64,000 nucleotides of DNA from assembly GCA_018971775.1 (NCBI GenBank), contig JAGXAB010000012.1, positions 1 through 64,000 of the forward strand, in the 5' to 3' direction. Under the pieces are notes generated by a model. That model had not been told where the DNA came from. It ran no database searches and worked only from the letters and a program-made list of their open reading frames with translations. Shown here one piece after another: positions 8,769 to 18,100 of this stretch. Origin of the DNA: Cyanobacteria bacterium REEB67. Its GTDB lineage: Bacteria > Cyanobacteriota > Vampirovibrionia > Obscuribacterales > Obscuribacteraceae. The stretch's first letter is position 1; each line of letters begins with the position of its first letter. Position numbers and translations under genes: made by a program.

Positions 8769-10890
8769 GCTCTTCAGGGCTGACGCCCTTCATGGTCAGG
8801 TTGACGCGGTTGCGGTCGTCAATTTCTTTTACTTTGACGACTACTTTTTGTCCGACAGCAACAACATCTTCGACTTTTTCGACGCGACGGTTTTCGAGCT
8901 GGCTGATATGCACCATGCCCTCTTTGCCGGGCAATACTTCGACGAAGGCGCCGACCGGGATGATACGCGTCACCTTACCGAGATAAACCACGCCCGGCTC
9001 GATGCGCTTTACCAGGTTGGAGATCCAGGCCTTGGCAGCTTCGCCGCCTTCGGAATCGACGGAGCCGATGCGCACTGTACCGTCATCTTCGATGTCGATG
9101 GTGGCGCCGGTTTCTTCGATAATGCGGCGGATCATCTTACCGCCAGGTCCAATCACCGTACCGATGTCTTCCTGGTTGATGTGAATAGTGATGATGCGCG
9201 GGGCCCACTTGGAGAGCTCAGGACGCGGAGCGGCGAGAGCCGTTTCCATTTTTTCGATGATGTGGATGCGACCCTGACGAGCTTGCTCGAGAGCGATCTT
9301 CATGATTTCGAGCGAGATGCCCTCAATCTTGATATCCATCTGCATGGCGGTAATGCCTTCTTTAGAACCGGTCACTTTGAAGTCCATGTCGCCGAGGAAG
9401 TCCTCTAGACCTTGAATATCGGAGAGAACAGCGAATTTCTCGCCTTCCAGAATCAGACCCATGGCGATACCGCCGACGGCGCACTTGAGCGGTACGCCGG
9501 CATCCATCAAGGAGAGTGAGGAACCACAGGTGCTGGCCATGGAAGTAGACCCGTTCGATTCGAGCACTTCGGAAACGACACGAATTACATACGGGAAATC
9601 ATCCTGGCTGGGCAATGCCGGGATCAGAGCGCGCTCGGCAAGAGCACCGTGACCGATTTCACGACGGCCGGGACCGCGCATTGGCTTGACTTCACCAACC
9701 GAGAAACCGGGGAAATTGTAGTGGTGCATATAGCGCTTCTCTGTCTGCGGATCGATGGAATCGAGACGCTGAGCGTCGGAACCGACACCAAGAGTGGCGA
9801 TTGAAAGCACCTGGGTGGTACCGCGGGTGAAAAGGCCTGTACCGTGAGCGCGGGGCAAAACGCCGCATTCGACCGTGATCGGACGGATTTCGGTGGTCTT
9901 GCGGCCATCGGCACGGCGGCCGGTTTCCAGTACCTGAGCACGCATCAAGTCGGCTTCGTAATATTCGAGAGCTTCTTTGATGTAGCTGTCGGAGAGCTTT
10001 CTCAGTTCGTTGTCTTCCTCGGTTTCAGCGATCGCCGCCTTGACATTGCCAAAGGCTTCGTCGATGTACTTAGCGCGCACATGCTTTTCTGTAACGCCGT
10101 CCATGGACGCTTTGAGAGCGTCAGTGGAACGAGATTTGATCAATTCTTTGAGGGCGACATTGGGTTCGGGAGCGACAAATTCTTTTTTCTCTTTGCCCAG
10201 GTCACGCAGGAAGGTCTTCTGCGATGCGCACATCTTTTTGATGATCTGGTGGGCATACTCGATGGCAGCCAAGATGTCTTTTTCAGAGACGAAGTCGCAA
10301 CCGGCTTCAACCATCATGATCGAATTTTCAGTACCGGCAACGACCAGGTCAATGTCCGAAACTTCCATTTCGTCATAGGTCGGGTTCGCAATCATGCGAC
10401 CTTCGACGCGGCCGACACGCACGGCGCCAATCGGTCCGGCAAAAGGCAATCCGGCCAGTTCGATGGCGAAGGAAGCGCCGAGAATAGCGAGTGTATCCGG
10501 CGGATTTTCCATGTCGGCGCTCATTGTCGTGGCGACGACTTGCACATCATTCTTATAGCCTTCTTTAAATAGCGGTCTGATCGGTCTGTCGATCAAGCGG
10601 CAAGTCAAGATCGCTTTGTCTGGGGCGCGGCCTTCACGACGACCGAAGGAGCCGGGAATGCGACCGACGGCATAGAGCTTTTCTTCGTAATCGACGAGGA
10701 GCGGGAAGTATCCCAGGTCTCTGACTTGCTTGCTTTCGGTGCAGGTGACAAGCACCATCGTGTCGCCGCAATAAACTTCAACGGCGCCACTGGCCTGTTT
10801 GGCAGTGCGGCCGGTTCTAATCAAGATGGTTTTGCCGTCTACGACAATTTCGGTTTCCTTGATTTGAGCTGTAATGTTCTCTGTTTGCAC
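8740..10890 (-). CDS. pnp: Polyribonucleotide nucleotidyltransferase (PNPase)
   Basis: PNPase is a 3'-5' phosphorolytic exoribonuclease and part of the RNA degradation machinery. The 716-residue product shows the first RNase PH domain (GRTAKQASGAVEVYCGDTMV), the linker helices, a second RNase PH domain (RADGRKTTEIRPITVECGVL and LMDAGVPLKCAVGGIAMGL), a KH domain (IGPGGKMIRRIIEETGATIDI, about residues 570-600) and an S1 domain (YLGKVTRIIPVGAFVEVLPGKEGMVHIS). The usual FFRR loop reads FGRR. The start is GTG 10890 behind TAAGGA. It lies downstream of rpsO, the classical order. Confidence 0.96.
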   Translation of the reverse strand: MQTENITAQIKETEIVVDGKTILIRTGRTAKQASGAVEVYCGDTMVLVTCTESKQVRDLGYFPLLVDYEEKLYAVGRIPGSFGRREGRAPDKAILTCRLIDRPIRPLFKEGYKNDVQVVATTMSADMENPPDTLAILGASFAIELAGLPFAGPIGAVRVGRVEGRMIANPTYDEMEVSDIDLVVAGTENSIMMVEAGCDFVSEKDILAAIEYAHQIIKKMCASQKTFLRDLGKEKKEFVAPEPNVALKELIKSRSTDALKASMDGVTEKHVRAKYIDEAFGNVKAAIAETEEDNELRKLSDSYIKEALEYYEADLMRAQVLETGRRADGRKTTEIRPITVECGVLPRAHGTGLFTRGTTQVLSIATLGVGSDAQRLDSIDPQTEKRYMHHYNFPGFSVGEVKPMRGPGRREIGHGALAERALIPALPSQDDFPYVIRVVSEVLESNGSTSMASTCGSSLSLMDAGVPLKCAVGGIAMGLILEGEKFAVLSDIQGLEDFLGDMDFKVTGSKEGITAMQMDIKIEGISLEIMKIALEQARQGRIHIIEKMETALAAPRPELSKWAPRIITIHINQEDIGTVIGPGGKMIRRIIEETGATIDIEDDGTVRIGSVDSEGGEAAKAWISNLVKRIEPGVVYLGKVTRIIPVGAFVEVLPGKEGMVHISQLENRRVEKVEDVVAVGQKVVVKVKEIDDRNRVNLTMKGVSPEEREPFESLLQ

Positions 10891-11051
10891 GGTATTTTTT
10901 CCTTATATATACGCGAGACCAGGACGAGCTAGATTGGCTCAGTCCCGGGAGATAGCTTTATGGCGAAACAAAACTAGATAAGTCTCAATTGTTCGGTCAA
11001 TGAAGCGGCAAATACTCGCCAGCTAATTGCCGAGAGGGTCTAGTTCTAAGA

Positions 11052-11081
11052 CAAAAAAGGCGAGCGCTAAGGCCCGCCTTT
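11052..11081 (-). terminator. Terminator or attenuator downstream of rpsO
   Basis: On the minus strand AAAGGCGGGC pairs with GCTCGCCTTT (one G-T wobble) around a six-base loop, followed by a T6 run. It lies between rpsO and pnp, so it may separate rpsO-only transcripts from a readthrough or independent pnp transcript. Confidence 0.85.
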
Positions 11082-11096
11082 GATTTAACCAGGTAA

Positions 11097-11366
11097 CTAG
11101 CGCCGCAGACCAAGCTTCTCGATGAGCTTTCTATAGCGTTCGTTTTCTTCCTTCGCCAGGTATTGCAAGAGGCGGCGACGTTTGCCGACCATCATGAGCA
11201 AGCCGCGACGGCTGTGAAAATCTTTGGAGTGTGTTCTCAAATGCTCAGTTAGCTGATTAATCCGCTCTGTGAGCATAGCCACCTGCACTTCCGGAGAACC
11301 CGTGTCTTTACCGTGGGTCTGGTTGCCAGTGATAAGTTCTTGTTTCTTTTCTGCTAAAAGTGCCAT
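11097..11366 (-). CDS. rpsO: 30S ribosomal protein S15 (uS15)
   Basis: This is an 89-residue protein starting [12 protein letters not shown], matching the family length; the track start at 11447 adds 27 non-homologous residues. Conserved parts are [25 protein letters not shown], the DFHSRRGLL motif and [10 protein letters not shown]15 binds the central 16S rRNA junction early in 30S assembly. It is followed by a hairpin with T-run and then pnp. Confidence 0.97.
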   Translation of the reverse strand: MALLAEKKQELITGNQTHGKDTGSPEVQVAMLTERINQLTEHLRTHSKDFHSRRGLLMMVGKRRRLLQYLAKEENERYRKLIEKLGLRR

Positions 11367-11557
11367 TACTTTTTTCCGTCTTTTCCTTGAGATGTCTCTG
11401 TGTTCATATCCGATTTTTTTGGCGTTGGTAGATAATAGCATATCCACACCCCATACCTCAGAGCAGGCGGGTTTGAGACCGCTTGATTTCTTAAAAGTCG
11501 GGACAAATTTTTCTCATTTAGTCCAAAACAGCCTGCCAGGAGACCCCTAAATAAGTA

Positions 11558-12415
11558 GTGAAAAAGCTCCGAATACGTGATCTGCTGCTAAAGTACCCGC
11601 TTCTTGACAGGGCGAGGGTGCATGGCTTTGCGGCTTTCTTCAGATACGGCTTGCTGCTTTACGACACGTCATATCGAAGACTCTCCGTCATCCCCGAAGC
11701 AGCCAAACCCTTTGTCGGCACGGCCGGCATCTGGAACCAGAAACCCGGCTCAATGAACAGTTTGAAACCGGCTGTCTACGCCTATTTCCACGGTCATATG
11801 CATGTACTGCTCGGACTGACCCCGCGCGAGCGCCTGACCTTAATTGTCAGTAATAGTCGCGATGGCGAGATGATTGCCCGGGCCGCCGAAGACATGGGCT
11901 ATCAGGTAGCCCGCGGCTCGCGCACCGAAGGCGGTGTTAAGGGCGCCTTCAAACTGCTCGGGGCGGCCGGATCCGAGCGCAGCATTTTGTTTCCGGTTGA
12001 CGGCCCGCGTGGACCGAAGGAAGTAGTCAAGCCCGAGGTGATCCGCATCGCCCAATTGGCCGGACTGCCAATCATCCCAGTGGTGGCCAGGGCGCGCACG
12101 ATGGATAAGATGAAGTCCTGGGACAATTACAACTGCCCTTACATGCATTCGATGATGGTCTACGTCTATGGCGCCCCAATGAATGTGAGCGCAGGCGCAG
12201 GCGCAGGCGCAGGTGCAGGTGCAGGCGGAGGCGCAGGTGCAGGCACAGGTGCAGGGGCAGGTGCAGGCGTGGGTACAGGCATGGGTGATGAAAATGCCGG
12301 GGATAAAGAGGGAGTTGAAAAGTTAAGACAGGAACTGGAGACATATATGTTGGCGCTCAGCGCAAAGGCTGAACACTTCTTTGACCAGGACGTCTACAAC
12401 GACTATCTTGACTAG
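11558..12415 (+). CDS. DUF374-type lysophospholipid acyltransferase family protein with Gly-Ala repeat
   Basis: The DUF374 pattern is clear: YFHGHMHVLLG, VSNSRDGEMIARAAEDMGY, RGSRTEGGVKGAF, FPVDGPRGPKEVVKPEVI, AQLAGLPIIPV and KSWDNYN. These proteins resemble lipid acyltransferases of Gram-negative envelopes. After the last conserved strand (YVYGAPMNV) there is an inserted stretch of about 33 residues made of Ala-Gly repeats, encoded by a GCAGGY hexamer tract, before a charged C-terminal helix. The start is GTG 11558 with AGGAGA 13 bases upstream. It is divergent from rpsO. Confidence 0.8.
   Translation: MKKLRIRDLLLKYPLLDRARVHGFAAFFRYGLLLYDTSYRRLSVIPEAAKPFVGTAGIWNQKPGSMNSLKPAVYAYFHGHMHVLLGLTPRERLTLIVSNSRDGEMIARAAEDMGYQVARGSRTEGGVKGAFKLLGAAGSERSILFPVDGPRGPKEVVKPEVIRIAQLAGLPIIPVVARARTMDKMKSWDNYNCPYMHSMMVYVYGAPMNVSAGAGAGAGAGAGGGAGAGTGAGAGAGVGTGMGDENAGDKEGVEKLRQELETYMLALSAKAEHFFDQDVYNDYLD
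12190..12281 (+). repeat. In-frame GCAGGC/GCAGGT hexanucleotide repeat tract
   Basis: About 15 units of GCAGGY and close variants lie inside the acyltransferase gene, each adding Ala-Gly. Variation in unit number would lengthen or shorten the linker without a frameshift. Confidence 0.85.
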
Positions 12416-12596
12416 TGCAAAACTCGACAGCGGCCCGGCGAGCCATTCGGCTATCCGGCTATCCGGTTATATAGATACGATATACGCCGGCCCGAATATT
12501 AATTAACACCTTCAAGAAGCGCCGGCAGCGAAAATGAATTTGCTGCTTCTTGCTAGTATTGGTAGCTGTTCAAGTGATTATTTCTCGGGAGGTCCT

Positions 12597-12872
12597 ATGG
12601 CTGATGTAAAGATAAACGTGTTCACGCCCGCCGGCAAACACGTTGGTTATTTTCTAAATCCAGCCATCAAGTCTTTTCCCGAAGGCGATTACGAGGTGCA
12701 GGGCGCCTTTTATGATGTCGACGGCGACAAGGTCGTCAAACTGGAATTTAATCCCCAGGTCCTGCCTTACTCCTGCGACATTTCGAGCCTTTCTGCGGCC
12801 CACAAACAATTGACCAGCTGCTACGTCCAGCGCGGCCGCCAACCTGTAATGATGACCGGACGGGGCGCCTAG
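12597..12872 (+). CDS. Small protein of unknown function (91 aa)
   Basis: The start is the ATG at 12597, four bases after a strong GGGAGG ribosome site; the track start at 12534 has none. The product (MADVKINVFTPAGKHVGYFL...) looks like a small all-beta domain with an acidic turn (YDVDGDKVVKLEFNP). There is no signal peptide or membrane segment and I recognise no family. Its stop codon lies within the first copy of a 22-bp direct repeat, and a strong hairpin follows. Confidence 0.75.
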   Translation: MADVKINVFTPAGKHVGYFLNPAIKSFPEGDYEVQGAFYDVDGDKVVKLEFNPQVLPYSCDISSLSAAHKQLTSCYVQRGRQPVMMTGRGA

Positions 12873-12921
12873 CGCACCGGGAGGTCTTAAGTAAGACTGC
12901 GGACGGGGCGCCTAGCGCACC
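12857..12921 (+). repeat. 22-bp direct repeat pair spanning a stop codon
   Basis: CGGACGGGGCGCCTAGCGCACC occurs at 12857-12878 and again at 12900-12921, 43 bases apart. The first copy encodes the last residues and stop of the 91-aa protein; the second lies just beyond it. This looks like a recent local duplication. Confidence 0.85.
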
Positions 12922-12941
12922 ATCGACAATCAAGCATAAAA

Positions 12942-12984
12942 AAAGAGCAGCGGCGGAGGGATGCCGGCTGCTCTTTAATTTTTA
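12942..12984. terminator. Terminator, probably bidirectional
   Basis: AAAGAGCAGC (12942-12951) pairs with GCTGCTCTTT (12967-12976), with an inner GGC/GCC pair. The plus side continues AATTTTT and the opposite strand reads into a T-rich run. Confidence 0.85.
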
Positions 12985-13177
12985 CCGGACGAGATTAAGT
13001 GAACTCTTCGTTCGAGGCTGGGGGGCTTGGTGAGGGTCAGGGTCTACTTGTAATATCTCGTCAGGCTTGGTTTATGGAGCTCATCCGAAATTCGGTCGAG
13101 CGCCTACCCCTCTGTTATAGCAGTCGTCCGAATAGGGCATCCTATAGGTTGGGGCATAAAACTCTATTGGCTTTCTT

Positions 13178-14512
13178 ATGTTAGGTTGGTACTTTAATCA
13201 GGATACGAGGAAGCAAGGACCGAGTTTGGAAAGCGACGTAAACCAGGCTAATGAAGCAGCGGTGGCGGAGGGATTCCACCGGGAGCGTCGCGTGCTGCTG
13301 GTCGAGCCGACCGAGAGCGACATGCTTTTGATGAAAAGTGCCATTTTGTCCCAGAGTCCTCTTTACGACGTCGATTTTGTCACGAGCTCCCAAAGCGCTC
13401 TGGAGAAGATCAAGAGTCAAAGCTATGACGTGTTCGTCGTCGACAATGACTTGCCCGACACAAGTTCAGAAGAGCTGGTGCGATCACTTGGCCGGCTCGT
13501 GCCAAATTCACCGATCATTGTCGTCACCACAGTTGATTCGCCGGGACTTGCTCTGAAATTGCTCTTGGCCGGCGCCAGCGACTATCTGCCGAAAATAGGC
13601 GAATTCCAAAAATTTCTACCGCGCATGATCACCACCAATTTGCACCGGGCGATCATAATCGAAAATCTCAAAGAGATGTACGATCGCCTCGAACAATCGT
13701 CGCGCGACGAAGCCCTGATGAATCGTTTCATCGTCAGCATCCACGGTTCGCTCGATCAAGCCGACATCCTCGAACGCGCTACTCAGAGCCTGCTTGCCGA
13801 ATTCAAAGCTTCGAGAGCTCTGGTTTGTTTGATAGGCGATCCGGATAATACGATGCGCATCGCCAGCCAGGTCAACCGCGATAATCTCAATCCGTTTTCA
13901 GATAAAAGTCTGCTTTTCTCAAAATACCACGATCTCCTTCTCGATATTGGAGAGCGGCGTCCCCTGGTCGTTTTGCAGGATGACACCTATACTTTTGCCA
14001 AGGATGTACGGAGCGAACTGATTACGCACCATATCCAGAGCATGGTGATGGTGCCGCTTTTGTACCGCGGTCGCTTGATGGGCCTGCTTCATCTCGACGA
14101 ACACAAGGTCGCGAGATTGTGGACAGCGCGCGACATCAATCTCCTCACCCGCATCGCCAATCAACTGGCGATCGCACTTTCGCAGGCCAAGCTCTACCAG
14201 ATCGTCGAAACGCAAAGTACATCAATCAGCAAACTGACCGACCTCTGCAGTCAATTGACGCAGGTGGTGGCAAGCACAAAAGAAATGACCGAGCGCACGG
14301 AGAGCCACGAAAAAGTACGCATCAAGCTCTCCACCCGCGAAATAGAAGTCTTGAAAAAAGTCGCTCTCGGGCTCTCAAATAAAGAGATAGCCGAAGAGTT
14401 ACATATCACCGAAGGCACCACCGAGGTGCATGTTTCGCGTTTGCGCAAGAAGCTCAATCTGGGCACGCGGGCAGCACTGGTGCGCTACGCTTACGAAAAT
14501 CACCTTTCTTGA
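13178..14512 (+). CDS. Response regulator: receiver-like, GAF and LuxR-type HTH domains
   Basis: This is a 444-residue protein. Residues about 37-155 form a CheY-like receiver with likely phosphoacceptor Asp89 (DVFVVDNDLPD), a Thr in IIVVTT and a Lys in DYLPKI; the usual acidic pair after strand 1 is reduced to Glu43-Pro44, so phosphorylation may be altered. Residues about 190-345 form a GAF domain. The C-terminus has a LuxR HTH (LSTREIEVLKKVALGLSNKEIAEELHITEGTTEVHV). It is expected to bind DNA in response to a signal sensed by receiver or GAF. No kinase is adjacent. No clear ribosome site precedes the ATG. Confidence 0.85.
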   Translation: MLGWYFNQDTRKQGPSLESDVNQANEAAVAEGFHRERRVLLVEPTESDMLLMKSAILSQSPLYDVDFVTSSQSALEKIKSQSYDVFVVDNDLPDTSSEELVRSLGRLVPNSPIIVVTTVDSPGLALKLLLAGASDYLPKIGEFQKFLPRMITTNLHRAIIIENLKEMYDRLEQSSRDEALMNRFIVSIHGSLDQADILERATQSLLAEFKASRALVCLIGDPDNTMRIASQVNRDNLNPFSDKSLLFSKYHDLLLDIGERRPLVVLQDDTYTFAKDVRSELITHHIQSMVMVPLLYRGRLMGLLHLDEHKVARLWTARDINLLTRIANQLAIALSQAKLYQIVETQSTSISKLTDLCSQLTQVVASTKEMTERTESHEKVRIKLSTREIEVLKKVALGLSNKEIAEELHITEGTTEVHVSRLRKKLNLGTRAALVRYAYENHLS

Positions 14513-15042
14513 TCGGTGCCTCTACCTTGATTGGCACTCCTGTGCTTCCCGGTGGTTAGCACCACCCAGGTCGCTTTTTTCAACTGATTGATGCGGCCGC
14601 TGGATGGTACAGTCAAAACTTGCGCCCTTTTTGGTTCATCGAGCTGGCCGGCAGACTCGCCTCCGGCGCTGTTCTTTTTTTCCAGGGCGCGCTCGTAGGC
14701 ATACCATTTTTGACTATCGCCATCGGTACTGTTGCGCTTACGCAGGGCGGTTCTGTAAAGAAGGCCGTAATCGTCATTGTCCGGATACTCATCTTTAAGC
14801 ATGGCCAGATTATTTATTGCTTCGTTCAGGTTGGACGCCTTCAATTCCTTCAAAGCCATTGCCAGCAGTCCTTCTTCCGAATGATTAGCGGTACGTACGA
14901 CTGCACCCTCTTGGCTAGCTCCTCTTATGGCGGACGCCCCTTGAGCATGAGCGGGAGCGGCGATTTGAGCAACAGCCAGGAGCAGGAAAGCGCAAGCGAT
15001 CGGAAAGGCATGGGGCAAAATTTTCTTCAGGATGACCACCAA
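14500..15042 (-). CDS. Secreted protein with TPR-like helices, unknown function
   Basis: This is a 180-residue protein with a clear signal peptide (LPHAFPIACAFLLLAVAQIAAPAHAQG, cleavage likely after AHA). The mature part has one TPR-like helical pair (LLAMALKELKASNLNEAINNLAMLKDEYPDN) and a basic tail. The start is TTG 15042, or GTG one codon later; neither has an obvious ribosome site. It converges with the LuxR-type regulator, overlapping its last 13 bases, and is divergent from the AsmA-like gene. Confidence 0.6.
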   Translation of the reverse strand: MVVILKKILPHAFPIACAFLLLAVAQIAAPAHAQGASAIRGASQEGAVVRTANHSEEGLLAMALKELKASNLNEAINNLAMLKDEYPDNDDYGLLYRTALRKRNSTDGDSQKWYAYERALEKKNSAGGESAGQLDEPKRAQVLTVPSSGRINQLKKATWVVLTTGKHRSANQGRGTDQER

Positions 15043-15159
15043 ATTTAAAGGAAAGTGCCAGATCGCCTAAAAGCCTATCATTATCGCTCCATATAGAACA
15101 AACTAAGATGTTGTTCGTCATAGAGAGTTCCAGGCACCCGGAAGGCGATCGCACCCAAG

Positions 15160-18100
15160 TTGAATCAGGTCCAGGATAAAACCGGAGAAGTAAGCAGCGA
15201 GGGCAATAACCGCTCGCGCTGGCTGATTGTCCGCTTTTTATTGCTCTGGATGGGCTCGCTCGTTGTGATTGCCCTGATTTGTTTGCTGGTGGACATCAAC
15301 TGGACGCGTCCACGCCTTGAGACGGCGCTGGGGCAGACCTTGCATCGCCAGATCAAACTCGGACAGCTGCGCTGGCACCTCGGCCTGAACGGTCTGATGG
15401 TATTGACTCGTTCGTTAAAAATCACAGAGCTCGACGGCGACCCATTCATCGACGCAAGAGGCAGCAACATTGGTCTAGCCTTCGTGCCCCTCCTGAGCGG
15501 CAAATTGATCATCAAACATTTGCAGGTCGACCATCCAGAAATCTGGGCCGTCAAGCTCAAACCGGGCGCCTGGAATTTCGAGGACCTGCTCGACGCCAAA
15601 ACCACAGTCAATTTTATGCAATTCGATTCCGGCACCGTGCACATCGTCGATGCCACCAAAGACGCCCTGGTCAAAGAGTCGCTCGATCTCAACGAAGTCA
15701 ATTTCAAGTTCAACTGGCCGCGCAAAGGTCAGCATCTGCCTGTTTTCGCCTCTTGCACCGTAGCCGGGAAGGGTGGCGGCGACCTGGAAGTGGAAGGACT
15801 GACCACCACTCGCGATAAAAATCTGGCCGACACCGAATACGACCTAAACTGCAAAGTGACCCGTCTGCCTTCGGCCACTCTGGCCAAAGCGATGGCGATT
15901 ATCGTCGATGATCTGCAGGTGAAAAAAAGTTTCATCAAAGACGAAAAAATTGCCAATTTGAATGGGTCTCTAACTCTTAAATCAAAACTGAAAGGTAGCC
16001 TCAATAAAGGTTTTGCCGCCGACGTCCAGGCCAATCTGGAAGATGTCGTACTGGCCGGCCCGAGTATCGGCCAGGTGAAGACAAAAAATCTTAGTGGCGC
16101 CGGCAGTATCAACCTCAATAATCAGTTGATCGCCTGGCAAAACATCGTCTTCAAATTGGGCGGCATGGAAGTCAAAAGCAAAGGCGATTTGAAAAACTGG
16201 CAAAACAAGGATACCAGCTACACAATAGACTTGAGCGCCAGACCGACCGACCTGGCCAGCTTGAGCAACTCCCTGCAATTTTCCGGTCCGCAGAGCAAGC
16301 ACGCCCAGGCCGAAGAAGACAAAATGTTGCGCATCTTCAAAACGCTCTCGATGTCGGGCAAGGCCTTCTTCGATGTCAATCTGACCGGCGATCGCGAAAA
16401 AGCAAAGATGCTAACCCAACTGGAGGCGGAGGGTCTGCCGGTAAGCAAGTTGGTCGAAGAAATCGCCCCAGAACTCGCTCCTCTCCTGGTTATCTCCGGT
16501 GTCGGCCCGAGCGCCATCGTGCGCGGCCACTTCAATAGCAGCGGCGGCCGCAGGGTTTCAATAGAGCACGGCACGATCTCGATTCCCGACTCGACAATCA
16601 AACTCGATGGCGAAGTCGACTTATTGCGCGATTCTATCGATATGAAATTTGATCTGCAGGATTTTCCTCTCAAAAAAGCCTGGGACAACGCCCTGAGAGA
16701 TGAAAAGACGCGCAAGAAAATCACCGCCACATTGAGTGATACCAACCCGCGCAACATCGTCATCAATGGCTTCTTCAAGGCTCAGGGCAATATCGTCCGC
16801 AATAAAAAGGGGACAACGGCGACGGTTGTCGGTCAGGTCCATGACGGGGCGATTTCTTACAGCGATAACACCCTGGACACAACCAATATCAGCGGCACGG
16901 TCAGCTACAAAAACGACATCGTCTCGATTGACGGCTTCAAAGGTAAAATCGGCAAGGGCGGCCATTTCGACCTGTCCGGCAAAGTCTTCAATCTTTTCAC
17001 CAGGTTCCCTTATTGCGCCATCGATTTTGCCGGCACCGGCGTCAACTTCGCCCACCTGGGCTCGGTGATGAGCATCTTTGGCTTGAGCTTCCCGGCCATC
17101 ACCGAAGGTCACTTGACCGGCACCGTGAAGTCGCTGGCGATCAAGATCACCGGCAATCACGATCACCCCAATGTTTACTTCAATGCCGCCCCTGACGATG
17201 TCAGTTATCAACCACCGGGGCTGACACGCTCACTGAAAGCGGTCTCAGGCAACATCATCTACAACAACGACAAAATCACCCTGGCCAATGTCGGCATTGT
17301 GTCGCACGGCAATCGTCTCACTACCAATCTGAGTATCTCCAACCTGGGTAAAAAAGCCAAGCTCAGCGATATACACGTCAAAAGCGATGGTATCGAGCTT
17401 GGTGACATAGATTATTATCTCTCCTCTTCGGTGATGCCTGCCAGCCTGCGCAAATCCTACCGCGACCTGCTCAATGCCTATAAAATCAAAAATCTGCACG
17501 GCAAAATATATGGTGACCTCGTCGTCGTGCCCAAGCCGAACGACGACTTAGCCGATCTGGAAGGGGTAATCGGCTGCTATAGCGTCGGTGCCACAGTCAG
17601 CAAACTGAATCTGCCTCTAGAGCGCATCGCCGGCACCTTCGCCGCTTCGGGCAACGAGCTTTTGATCCAGGATCTGAGCGGCTACATCCGCTCCACTCAA
17701 TTTGAAATGAATGGCTGGGTGAAAGACTATAAGTCGAGCAATCCCCGCTGGAAGACAGACCTGAGAGCCAATATCGCTCCTAATGAATTTCTCGATCTGG
17801 TCCCTGCTCTCACTCAGACGATAAGCAACGGCAAGCTGAAAATCTATTCGGCCGGTCCCATGGCCCTGCGCTCGAAGGTCGAAGGGGACAATAAGCGCAA
17901 TGAAATCGTTTTTAGTGCCCATGCCGATGCCGACGACCATCTGCGCATCTCGACGCCGGTGGCCGTAATCAACCAACCTCGGCTGCAAGAACTGAATCTG
18001 GACGGCTCGGTCACCCTCGATCAAACAGCTCTCACTTTGCACAACACCAATCTCACCTTAGGAGACGCCAGCCTCAAGGCGCAAGGTCTGTGGAAGTGGA

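Noticed and set aside
12999-13184. 61-residue plus-strand ORF before the LuxR-type gene
   Set aside because: No ribosome site, no protein-like pattern, and it overlaps the start of the regulator.
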